Assembly (NCBI RefSeq): GCF_964019385.1
Contig: NC_088644.1
Location: 17,606,358-17,670,357, forward strand
Origin: Sycon ciliatum
Lineage: Eukaryota; Porifera; Calcarea; Leucosolenida; Sycettidae
DNA: 64,000 nt
Direction: 5' to 3'
Shown here: one piece after another, positions 41,401-53,400 of the stretch
How the letters are laid out: each line of letters opens with the position of its first letter
Numbering within the stretch: the stretch's first letter is position 1
Position numbers and translations under genes: made by a program
The notes under the pieces: model-generated
The model's database searches: none
Told to the model about the DNA's origin: nothing
The model's input: the letters and a program-made list of their open reading frames with translations, nothing else

Positions 41401-44400
41401 CTCACGCATGCGTCTTGGCACTGAATAGATGGTGATTGGGATTTGAGTAGACATCACAATCATTACTCTACACGGAAACATCCTAAAAGGTGTCATGCAG
41501 TCGAAAGGAAATTCAGATATTTTTCGGTTTTATTCACCCATGGCAGTACATGCAGGTCTACAGTCAGTTTCAAAAAGATTAGCAATCCTGGCGAACGCCC
41601 GAGGAGTTTGCCGTGTTACCGTATGAGCACTTGAGCGCTGCCTGGAAAAACTCACTGTGAATTCGAAGAAATATTTCGCAACTCACTCACATCGGTTCAT
41701 GGTACATCTGGTTTACAACAAACGAGTTCTTTCTCCTATCGATATGGAGTCAGAAAGGACATGTCGAAAGTGTGGTAAATGTTGACGAGCGCCATGGGTC
41801 CCAATTCGTTTCGTGACCAAATAGTTTCTTTGAGCTGCGATGCAATTTACTCTCACCATGTGGCGAAAACGATATCGACACAGACTCATTCCCAAGGCCA
41901 TGACTTGGCAAAGCTATCCGTGTGACTTCGACGACATTTTGAGGAAAGCAGACGCCTGTGACAGCTGATAGAAGATGGCGTTGACTCCTAAATTCAAATA
42001 AATTGGCGATCATGAAATACTATAATAATTCTCAAAAAGAAATCGATCGATCGATGTGCCGGTGTATTCAACGCGTAGCTACAGCGCAATGGCTTCCGTA
42101 TTCACTCACACGGTTTCAGTGCTGTGGGTGTGTTCACATGGCGTGAGCCAGTCAAGTGTCAGTCAGTTCGGCAGGAAGCGCGAGCTCCAACAACAACAAG
42201 TCGTTTGGTGCAGCCCTTATCTTCATACTTTTTAAGACCAAAACCGGATTGCTAATCTTTTTGAAACGGACTATAGATGCTCGTACCTCGTATGCTCATA
42301 ATGAAGACATATACCAAAGATACTACAGCTGCGCTCGGTGAAATCCGACCAAGAGTGCATATTCGGCACCCTCAACTTGCACGGCCCTCGACACCCTGGA
42401 AGTGGCACGAATGCTGCTGAACGTACAATGATGTAATCGGAACTGGTCCAGGGCGCCAGCTTTGCACTTTGGGCCAGATTTCACTGAGCGCAACTGTAGT
42501 ATACAGTCCAACCTCGTTTGGACAAACACTGATAAGGCGAACTTTCCATTAGTACAAACTAGGGCCAATCCTATGGTTGGCCAGGCATCAGATCAAGTCA
42601 AAATTATTCATTTACGACGAATTCCTGTGCGGTGAACTTTCGCGAAGACGAACTATTTTCAAATAATATTTGAACAAAATCAGCGCGTAGTGCGGACTTT
42701 TGGTCCACGTGAATGTGCGATGGCTGTGTTTTGTTCTTTGTTTGTTCGATAGTCGAGGCCATACATTGCACGTAAATCTACAGTAGATCTACGTAGTGAA
42801 TCGCAGTAGACGTACTACAGCCGTCCTTTCCCGGGCCATTATGGTTCAGCGTAGACTGTCCGCGTCATTGATCGCGCTTAGCGAATGTGACTTATATTCC
42901 GTTGATTTTGCAACAACGATGTTGTCCCTCTGCCGGTGGTATAGGTGAGCTGTGAGGAGATTCGTAAGTATTTCGCGAAGTATGAAACTCGGATGCTGAG
43001 CCATGTAAGTAATTTGAAGTTGTGCAACTCGATTATGTGCATATGATGATGTTTGTGAAGATGCTGCTAGTGCATTAGAATCATTGGATCTGGAGGACTC
43101 TGAGGAGGACAGAATGAGTGAGATCTCGTCATATTCAGACAACTCAATCCTATGGAGCAGAACTGCTCAAACACTCAGACGATCTCTTCACCTGTCCTCG
43201 CAGAGTACTCCATCCACTCGTGTCAAGTCTGAACCTAGAGCTGACGGCAGTTCTGCCACTCAATCTGATGCAATTGAACAGCAAATCAAGCAGCTAATCC
43301 AAATTAGCAAAACCACACAACAGCAAACACAGTTGTTCATTGCTGCCCAAACAGCCATGGCAAATCAACAACAGCAATACATACAGCAAAGCCAGTTGAC
43401 AGTTCTAACACAGAACATGCCAGGCCCCAGCACACCTCAACAGCATACAACAAACCTGCCAAAGTTGCACATTCCAAAATTCTCTGGAGATATACTTAAG
43501 TGGTTTGAATTCAGCGACATGTTCAAAGCGTCGATTGCTTCTCGTAACCTGTCTAACGTCGAGAAATTCTCCTACTTAAAGAGTCTTTTAGAAGGTCCAG
43601 CACTCGATACAATTGCAGGCTTGCCCTTGTCCAGTGCCAATTACAAGGTGGCCGAAACACTGTTATCTGATCGTTTCGGTAAAAAGCAAACATGCATCAA
43701 TGCACATTATACTGCATTGCGAGATCTGCAGCCAGCCAGGAACCAGACAACATCACTTCGTGCCTTGATCGATCAGGTGGATATCCACATGCAGAGTTTG
43801 GAGGCCCTTGGTGAAAACATCACTCAGGCGATATATATATATATATATATATCCATTATCACCAACAAGTTGCCACGTACCACATTGGCACAGCTAGAGC
43901 TAAAGAAGGGCTCATCGGATTGGACCGTGACCAGCTTATGCTCTCACCTTCGAAAGTATGTTGTAGCCCATGAAGCTGCCGACCGACAATCATCTCAGCA
44001 ACGCTCCAACTCGGGTCCCTTCGCCTCCAATAGCCGAGTCAGTGACCCAATCACTTCGTCAGCCCACGTCTTGGCAACTGCATCCATCGTCAAAATATGT
44101 GTGTTCTGCAAAAAATCGCATTTTTCTGATGAGTGCCAAGAGTACCCTGACGTTGAATCACGGAAAAAACAAGCAAAGGCCACTGCTTTCTCCGTCTTGG
44201 CGCTGGCCATAGTACTGGTTCTTGCAAAAGCACTCGCTATTGTTATCATTGTCGAAGTTATCAACACCATCGTAGTCTCTGCCCGGACAAGTTAGGTTCA
44301 GCCGCCGGTGACGCCAGTTTACCACAATCTTCTAGGGTAGCTGCTTCACCCACTAACACACTACACACCATTACATCGGTCGCAGCACAAGACCAGCAGC

Positions 44401-47400
44401 AAGATGAAATTTCAGCGTGTACACCTACCTCCAACACAATCATGCAAACAGCACTTGTCACACTGATCAACATCAACACACGTGATGGTAAGGAGCAGCA
44501 ACCACTACAAGCCCGATTATTCCTCGACACGGGTTCGAACAAATCCTTTGTGTCACAGTCTTTTCAAGAGAAAGCCATGTTTACCGCACTTGGACAGGAG
44601 AAACTACTGATCGGTAGTTTCAGTAGTAAGAAACGCAAATCGGTTGACAGCGATGTTGTCCGCGTCACTTTTTCCACATCTGATGGGTCATCCTTCACAA
44701 TGGTTGCCAACACCCACCCACAGATCACCGCTCCTGTACGTCAGTGGCCAGTGGATTCCAAACACCTTCCCACCTTGAAAAGCCTTACACTAGCAGAGCC
44801 TCTATCTGACACATCACACTTACCTATCGATATTCTGATTGGTCTTGATCATTATTATGACATAGTAAGCGATCAGCACCTCCGCTTGGGTGACGGTATG
44901 ATCCTTATTCAGTCTATTGTCGGATTCATCCGCACAGGTCCAGTCTCTTGCCAGACCACTCAGCCGAGTAGTCCTTTGGTCCTCTCATGTGACGCACAGC
45001 CCGATATTGACATCAGTCGGTTTTGGAATCTTGAAGAGATCGGCACTGTCACAACTTCTAGTAGTGCCACTCAAGTCTTGGGCCAGTTCTGTCAATCCGT
45101 GTCCGTTAACCGTGTCGATTCTATCAAATCAGTTCCCGACCTCACTGTGGGCTACGTCCGAGACAACCCAGCAGATCTTCCATCGTGTGGTGTCACAGCA
45201 TCATCCCTCCAAGTCTCATCTCTATGGTGGCATGGTCTACGCGCACGGTTTGGTTTAGCTGTGGTACACAGCCGCCTTTCGTTATTCTTTCACTTAGACC
45301 TCTTGGTGGTCGACATGCAGTTTGGCCTGTCCACAACTAGCAGTTGCAACAGTCAACAGTATGTATAGCAGTGTTCAGATTAGCCAGAATGCTTGTAGCC
45401 GACATTATGCTCTCCCAATCAGTTTGATAATATCACGTCTCGGCTACAGCAATCCATATGATATGCACATCGATTTTTTTGTCAGATCTGGATAAGACAA
45501 ACAAACTTGTTCAGTCCGTTGAAGTTTGTCCTAACGAGGTTTGACTGTACTGCACCTTAAATAGTGTCACCCACGACACAATGTCACTGGACATTCTCAT
45601 TCCCACCCAGTATTCAGTTTCTAACTCAACACCAAAGTCAGCATTCATAGCAGTACTCACATCCATTTCTTGGTCTCCTGCTTTGCATGCATTAGTTGCA
45701 GGAGTGTTTTCCTTCCCCGTGGCAGCACACTGCAAAACAGAATGACAAGAACGTTGGCATTGCGGCATTTCATGTAGTCGTATATGCAATCAGTGACTAA
45801 AGCCCAGTACTAAGCCAATAAGAGCCTGCCGGACGTGGTACAGTGGCATTGTGCAAGCATGTCTAACCTACACATCCAATGCATTGTGCAAGCATGTCTA
45901 ACCTACATGTAGTGAGCTGGCCAGAATGTAATGATTACTGGAATGACAAGAGACTATAACATACAGCAGTGTGAATGTAGCACATCATGCAGGTGTGAGT
46001 ACGACACATGCAGTGATGTGTAGAATGCAGCATATGACAGCTAGGTGGTGTAAGAACAACGCAGTCACTATCACTACACTACACATCCGATGCATTTTCT
46101 CATCACAGACACAGCAGCTGCAGAGCTGTTTAGTCAAATCCAGCAAATCCGGCTTCCGTGCGATTTCCGACTCTCCAACCGTGTGTAAACAGCAATGCTC
46201 CTCCCTCATAGCTGCCGCTATGCTCGAAATTCATCCCTCATCAAAATACCGCAACAAAATTATTACGAATTATCGTGCATGGAAATAGTGGTGCCAGCGC
46301 CCGGATAATGGACATTTGCGAGCTTTGTTCATAGACCTAGGATACATACGGCCGCTATTCTACTGCGCGTCCAATCAGCCAATGATGTCCAATCAGCCAA
46401 TGATGCTCGCGTCAAGGGAAAGCTCGGCTCAAGCTCCTTAAACGACAAGCAATGGTGGCCCAACATGAAGAGAGCTGATGGGATGGAGCGTGCCTCTAAG
46501 ATATCTCTCCTGAAGGAGACAGACGGCACAGAGTATGCACCTTGCCAAGCCAAGGTTTTGCAAGGTATTACCCAGATGCTCACATCCATCCAGACAATCT
46601 GCCAGAAACACAGCCTCTGGGCCACCAAGGTATTGGTTGCATCCATTTCTGGCTATTTGCTGTTCTTCGCCAAGCTGAATACCTCGAAGGCAATAGGACC
46701 CGGCAATATTACAACAAGAGGTATAGCACTGTACTCTAGTGAGTGCGCAGAGCTTATCACTAAGTTGCTCTCAACTATACCTTCTCTTGGATATCCATTT
46801 CCATGCCTTCAAATTTCTCCAGTTTGTCACTCATTTCCTTGACTTTGGTATCCTGCAAAATCAGAAAGGAATCGTGAAGAGAGAGTGATGTTGAAAGTGA
46901 CCAGAATTGGGAGGATACGCCAAAATCTGAACCAAATGCCCAAACTAATCTTCAATGCCAAAACTTCTTCACTTCAAAGATTCTATTGAACGTGTCAATT
47001 CTAAGAGCTAATAAGATTTTGCGCCTCCGGGGGTAATTTTAATTTTTTTTATTATGCTGTTGTCTGGATTCGTTGTCTGGATTCGTTGTCTGGATTCGAT
47101 GTCTGGATTCGATGTCTGGATTCGATGTCTGGATTCGTTGTCTGGATTCGTTGTCTGGATTCGTTGTCTGGATTCGTTGTCTGGATTCGTTGTCTGGATT
47201 CGTTGTCTGGATTCGTTGTCTGGATTCGTTGTCTGGATTCGTTGTCTGGATTCGTTGTCTGGATTCGTTGTCTGGATTCGTTGGCTGGATTCGTTGGCTG
47301 GATTCGTTGTCTGGATTCGTTGGCTGGATTCGTTGGCTGGATTCGTTGGCTGGATTCGTTGGCTGGATTCGTTGTCTGGATTCGTTGTCTGGATTCGTTG

Positions 47401-50400
47401 TCTGGATTCGTTGTCTGGATTCGTTGTCTGGATGCAGTTGTCTGGATGCAGTTGTCTGGATGCAGTTGTCTGGATGCAGTTGTCTGGATGCAGTTGTCTG
47501 GATTCGTTGTCTGGATTCGTTGTCTGGATTCGTTGTCTGGATGCAGTTGTCGTTGTCTGGATTCGTTGTCTGGATTCGTTGTCTGGATTCGTTGTCTGGA
47601 TTCGTTGTCTGGATTCGTTGTCTGGATTCGTTGTCTGGATTCGTTGTCTGGATTCGTTGTCTGGATGCAGTTGTCTGGATGCAGTTGTCTGGATGCAGTT
47701 GTCTGGATGCAGTTGTCTGGATGCAGTTGTCTGGATGCAGTTGTCTGGATGCAGTTGTCTGGATGCAGTTGTCTGGATGCAGTTGTCTGGATGCAGTTGT
47801 CTGGATGCAGTTGTCTGGATGCAGTTGTCTGGATGCAGTTGTCTGGATTCGTTGTCTGGATTCGTTGTCTGGATGCAGTTGTCTGGATGCAGTTGTCTGG
47901 ATGCAGTTGTCTGGATGCAGTTGTCTGGATGCAGTTGTCTGGATGCAGTTGTCTGGATGCAGTTGTCTGGATGCAGTTGTCTGGATGCAGTTGTCTGGAT
48001 GCAGTTGTCTGGATGCAGTTGTCTGGATGCAGTTGTCTGGATGCAGTTGTCTGGATGCAGTTGTCTGGATGCAGTTGTCTGGATGCAGTTGTCTGGATTC
48101 GTTGTCTGGATTCGTTGTCTGGATTCGTTGTCTGGATTCGTTGTCTGGATTCGTTGTCTGGATTCGTTGTCTGGATGCAGTTGTCTGGATGCAGTTGTCT
48201 GGATGCAGTTGTCTGGATGCAGTTGTCTGGATGCAGTTGTCTGGATGCAGTTGTCTGGATGCAGTTGTCTGGATTCGTTGTCTGGATTCGTTGTCTGGAT
48301 TCGTTGTCTGGATGCAGTTGTCTGGATGCAGTTGTCTGGATGCAGTTGTCTGGATGCAGTTGTCTGGATGCAGTTGTCTGGATGCAGTTGTCTGGATGCA
48401 GTTGTCTGGATGCAGTTGTCTGGATGCAGTTGTCTGGATGCAGTTGTCTGGATGCAGTTGTCTGGATTCGTTGTCTGGATTCGTTGTCTGGATTCGTTGT
48501 CTGGATTCGTTGTCTGGATTCGTTGTCTGGATTCGTTGTCTGGATTCGTTGTCTGGATGCAGTTGGTTTTTGTCTCTGGATCTCGCATCTGGATATCGGC
48601 AGATTGCCATGGATGAGAATGACAAAGCCAATATTGCGTTTACGACGCCATTGGATCTGTATGAGTTTTCAGTGCTGCCAATGGCGTGCAGGAATGGTCC
48701 TGCCACATGTTGAGAGGGTCATGGAGGCTGTTCTACGTGGGCTCTGCAATGCAGCTACTCAACCATTTCGTCGTGTATGTTTTGATGATGTGCTGAATGC
48801 AAGCGATACGCTGTCAGGCCAGGCTTCCATACTGAAACAAGTGTGAGCGCGTGCGTTCCTCTGGTCTATGTTTCAATCCAGAGAAATGTTTTCTTCCATT
48901 CGCACGTCACTTTCTTTGGGCACCAAGTGTCGTCGTCGGAAGGTATTGCTCCCGATCCAGAAAAGGTTTCTGCGATCCTGGCGTGGAGAACGTAAAGTCT
49001 TGTCACGGCCGTTCGATCCTTCTTGGGTTTTCTGGTTATTACCGGAGGCATATTCGTGGGCTTGCCCAGCGGTCCGCCCCATTTATTGCCCTCACAGGCA
49101 AGAATGCTCATTTCGTGTGGACAAAAGCTTGCTACGCTTCCTTCCGTGCACTGAAGCCTGTCTTGTCTAGTGTTCCAATCATGGCGTTCCCAGACTTTGA
49201 AGTGGAAGCTGGTGGTCCCTTCATTCTGGACACAGACGTCAGCAAAGTCTCCATCGGTGGTGTTCTGAGCCAGTTGGAGGATAATGTGGAACGGCCCATT
49301 GCGTTTGGTGGCCGGATACTTATGAAGGCTGAGCGTAGCTACGATGCTAGTGACTGTGAAGCACTAGCACTTGTATTCTTCGCCAGTCACTTTCAGCACT
49401 ATCTGCTTGGCCGGACTTTCACTGCGCGGACTGATAATTGACTGCTTTGTGGGCCACCAAGGAGCCTCGTGGGCGTAAGGCTCAATGGATTGAGGCCTTG
49501 GTGGCATTTGATTTTAATGCAATCCACCGGCCTGAGTCCTGCCACAAGAATTCCGATGCCGTGTTGCGGATCGTGTCCGATGTGCCGTCTCCTCCGCCGA
49601 GTCCGCCATCACTTGCTGCTGAAATCCCAGTTCCTCCGGCCGTTTTTGTAAGTCCTCCGCCATTTTTGAAAGTCCTCCTGGTGCCTCTGCCTCTAGTCCG
49701 TTGCCTGACAGCTTCCAGCCCCAGGGTCTCCTTGCCCAGTCTGCTGATCCTGAGTTGACTGGGTTTTTTTCTTTGTGCGATGCGGCCAGTGGGAGGTTTG
49801 TTCGTCTGCCTGAAAGTGGTTCCCATCCTCCTGACTGCCCACCGCCCGTCGATGCTGCTTCTTGTATCAACCCGCTGACGCCGCCTGATGGTGATCTGCC
49901 GCCTTGCGCTCAACCATTACAGCTATTGTCTCCTTCGGAGTCCGGATAACAGAGGTATGAGTGTAGATAAATCCGGCTGGTAAAAGTAGCTCAGATACAT
50001 CCTCACTAAAAACATAAACAATAAAGTGTGAGTACGGTGCCACTTGCCAGGTCAAGTTTCTGTTCTTTGAGCTGTTGTTGAAGTTGCTGGATTTCGTCAT
50101 CCTTCCTTGCCGCTAAGAGCTGCAGTTGAGAACAGGGAACCAAATTGAAGAGCAGCAAAGTCATCCACAAGTCATTCATAAGGCAGGAACATTGGTCTCT
50201 GGCCGCCTTGCTAAAAGCAAAACACCTTTCACCACCTATCTTGCTCCACCAGTTCACCAATCGTCAAACAGAATGCACTGGACAGTAAGTACTCACTTGT
50301 TCTTCTTTGTGCTTGCTCTCCACCGAGCGAACATGCAACTTCAAATCCTCCACTTCCTTATCCTTCCTTTCCACTATCTTCTGATTCTCAATCTGTACAC

Positions 50401-53400
50401 ATACAGGGAGCAAGAGGTTTTCTCAACCTTGAAATGAGTCTCTCGGCCATGATAATTCTCCATGCTCCATGTTCCCATGTCCCCTGCTGATTTCAATTCG
50501 GAATAATTCCGATTTCAAAGAGGTACCAGTGGCCAGTGGGGGCATTAGATGGCTTGGTTTGCTTCCTAGTTTGTTGGAAACCAGCTTGAGTTTTGAAACG
50601 TTCCTAAAAACGTGCAGCTATGTGCATGGACACCTGCCCTGCATACAATGTGCCTAGAATAGATATACAGATATGTTGCCACGCAACCTCGAAAGCGCTT
50701 CGGTCCAGATCGCCCTACTTGTGCAGTGCAGGGTTTACACCAGTGTATGGTGTCAGGTACCAGCATACAACGGGCACATGATACCCCTCACTGGAATCAA
50801 ACCCGTGTCTCTAACCCGTGTCCCTGGATAACTTGTACTGGCCACCTGCCCACCAAAACTTGACTAATTTGTGCTCGGCGACTAGGGTTGCGCCTTGTAG
50901 CGGCATGTGGCTGATGTGAGCACATTCTTCAGGAAGCCATTCTAGCGAGGGCTTAACTATGGTGTATGATCATTGCACGCAGCATTCACTATCTGCGAAG
51001 CAGTTATGTCGTCAATTGTTTAAAAAATGTAATGGTTGGTGTGAGTCAAGCAGACTGACTTTTCCACACCCATTATGAACACCAACGCCCACAAGGATTA
51101 AGCCGCAGATGCAGAAGCACAGACTAATAATAATGCACTTTTGATATTCAATACGAGCGGATTATGACTTATTACTGCCTGACAGGTAAGCCTTTGCAAA
51201 AGGTTAACATAGAGGGCACTAACAAGCCATTAAGCCCAAACTGCCATACGCTAACTATGGCTGCAGTAGATTTTGGTACCCGGATTTGGATCCCCTCCGA
51301 GCCGATCAGTTCAATCGAGCGGATCTAATTGAACATTTCAAACTGATTTCACACCCATGTGGTTTCACACAAGGATGGGATTGGCATGGCAAACAAGAAT
51401 GGCACGCCTAAATCTTTGGTTGCCAACGGCAGTCGTAGGACAGGACCTTTGGAGTCGTTGACTCTCCCAAAAAAATATGACGGTGTCTTTTCTCAGCAGT
51501 TGCTTGAGAGCATTGTGCGAGGCGCAACGGAAGCGTGCTCTTGCGGAACATCAAAGTCCAGCCCCTGCAATTCCCAGACACCACCTGCAGCAAGCTGGGC
51601 CAAAGAATCTTACTGAGTTTCCTCCAAAAACATGTTCAACAGCGTCTGGAGACGCACAGGTTGCAATACAAAACAATCCATTTCCGCTTCAATACGGTGG
51701 GAGCCGCTAAAATTGGGTGATATAAATCCGCCATTCATCCCACTGTTTGACTCAGATACTAGCAACTTCAATCAGGAGTTCACGGACGAGGTCGTCGCTC
51801 TCAGGCCTATCGATGAAAGGATTGTGGCCCGGATTGACCAGTCCAAGTTCAGAGACTTTGACACACTAGTAACCGATGAGGATGTCGTTCAGTCGTCACT
51901 CCGTTGAGCCAACTCGAAGAAGCCATGATCCCTGATGAATGTGATCGAGGGCGCAGTGATGCCTTCCGACGAATGTGGTATAACAGAGTACCACCATTTC
52001 AAACTCGCCGGCCTCCCGCTCTGTCTTTCGAACAACCGCTAATGAACATTACCTTTAAACGGTTTCGTTATTCCACAGTACTATGTTGAGTGTACTAACA
52101 GAGATTTCTTTCTTCTCCGCTTGATCCTTTGGCTTTCATTGACGATGGATGTCATGGAACAAAAGATGAAAGAGAACGAGTTCCGCAAACAGCTGGTACC
52201 ACTTGATCAGCAAGCTTTTGTGCCACAACAAGTTGGTTACTACGAAGACCCGGTCTACAAACTGAACTGGATTTCCGGCATCACTTTTGGCTTACCCCTG
52301 CCAGAGTGGATGCTGTTGTCGCAAAAGTTACAGCATTTTGAACACTTGCAAGTTGGTGGTCAAGGTGGTCAAGATCCCCTTCCGATAAGAAAGCAGTTCC
52401 TCACTACTCTGTGATGGTTACTAGTAGTTTGAGTCAAGAAGCACTATCAGAGAAGTGGCTGACAAGTAGGGTATGTCCATATTCACAGTGTGGTGAAGCG
52501 TAAGCCGTGTTAGCTTCGCAGTCCAAGATATGGCACCATGTATCAGCTGCTGACCTGGAGAACAAGGTGCCAGGGACGTTCGGGCGGACTTCCGCAGGCA
52601 ACAACACATTCATGGTGTGATGGAAGCTATCGATGGATGCCATAATTATAATGATCAAGAGACCCACTGAAGCAGCCCACGCATTCTTTTAATAATAAGC
52701 AGAAGCTTTACTCCATCAACCTACAAAAAGTCTGTGATATGAACCTTTTGTTCGCTGATGTACTTTGTGGGTGGCCAGGGTCTGTACATGATGTCCGTGT
52801 GCTTGAGGACAGCCCTTCGAAGCAGTTATCTACGCAAGCCGGGAAATTCTACCGGAGAAGAAAATCTAAAATTTCAGCAGATCCGTACGCATTTTTTTTC
52901 ATGTGCCACAACGTAGAGAACCTCATCTCTGCGTAGAAATCTGGACCCAAAGCACGCGAAGCCGTAGACTATAACCCAGACACCTGTTTTCTATGGGATT
53001 TCTCTACGTTTCACGTAGAGCAGAACCTCCCTAATATGTGTGAGTAAGGCAAGATCGACCTCGTTCTAAACATACTTTATGAGAGGAGACATTACCTGGT
53101 ACTTTTCCAGAGTTGCACACAGTTCTTGGCTCTTCAGTTCATATTGCATCTGAGCTTCTCGTTCACTCTCCACAGCTGCCTGTGCTTGCTGTTGAAGCTC
53201 CTCCAGTTGTGTAATCTGAGCAGTGTATGTGTAAATTATACCATCAGAAACAAGCACAGATGGAAAAGGCACTGGAACACTTTTAGGCCAGCAGATTGCT
53301 CAGGGTCTATTTGTTGTTCCACTACATAACTGCTACAGACATTAGAGTCGGTGCAGACCATCCCATGTACCAACAGCCATGGTACGTATTCATCCAAATT

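Larger units (their letters stand above)
42504..45547 (+). mobile_element. TA-flanked TIR element carrying BEL/Pao gag-protease
   Basis: The ends CAGTCCAACCTCGTTTGGAC (42504) and the inverse of CAGTCAAACCTCGTTAGGAC (ending 45547) match over ~24 bp with few mismatches, and further GATAAG.C.AAC similarity continues inside. TA dinucleotides flank both (42502-42503, 45548-45549), as in Tigger/pogo insertions. The cargo is not a transposase but a BEL/Pao gag and protease (next entries) without reverse transcriptase, integrase or LTRs. It may be a captured retroelement fragment, or an insertion between two Tigger ends. Confidence 0.6.

Noticed and set aside
46465-46842. 125-codon + strand frame
   Set aside because: It overlaps a well-supported minus-strand coiled-coil exon at 46781-46852, and no family is recognised.
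47008-48846. Five overlapping 500-590-residue open frames on both strands
   Set aside because: They exist only because the 13/14-bp minisatellite lacks stops in most frames; the translations are pure repeat with no independent coding evidence.
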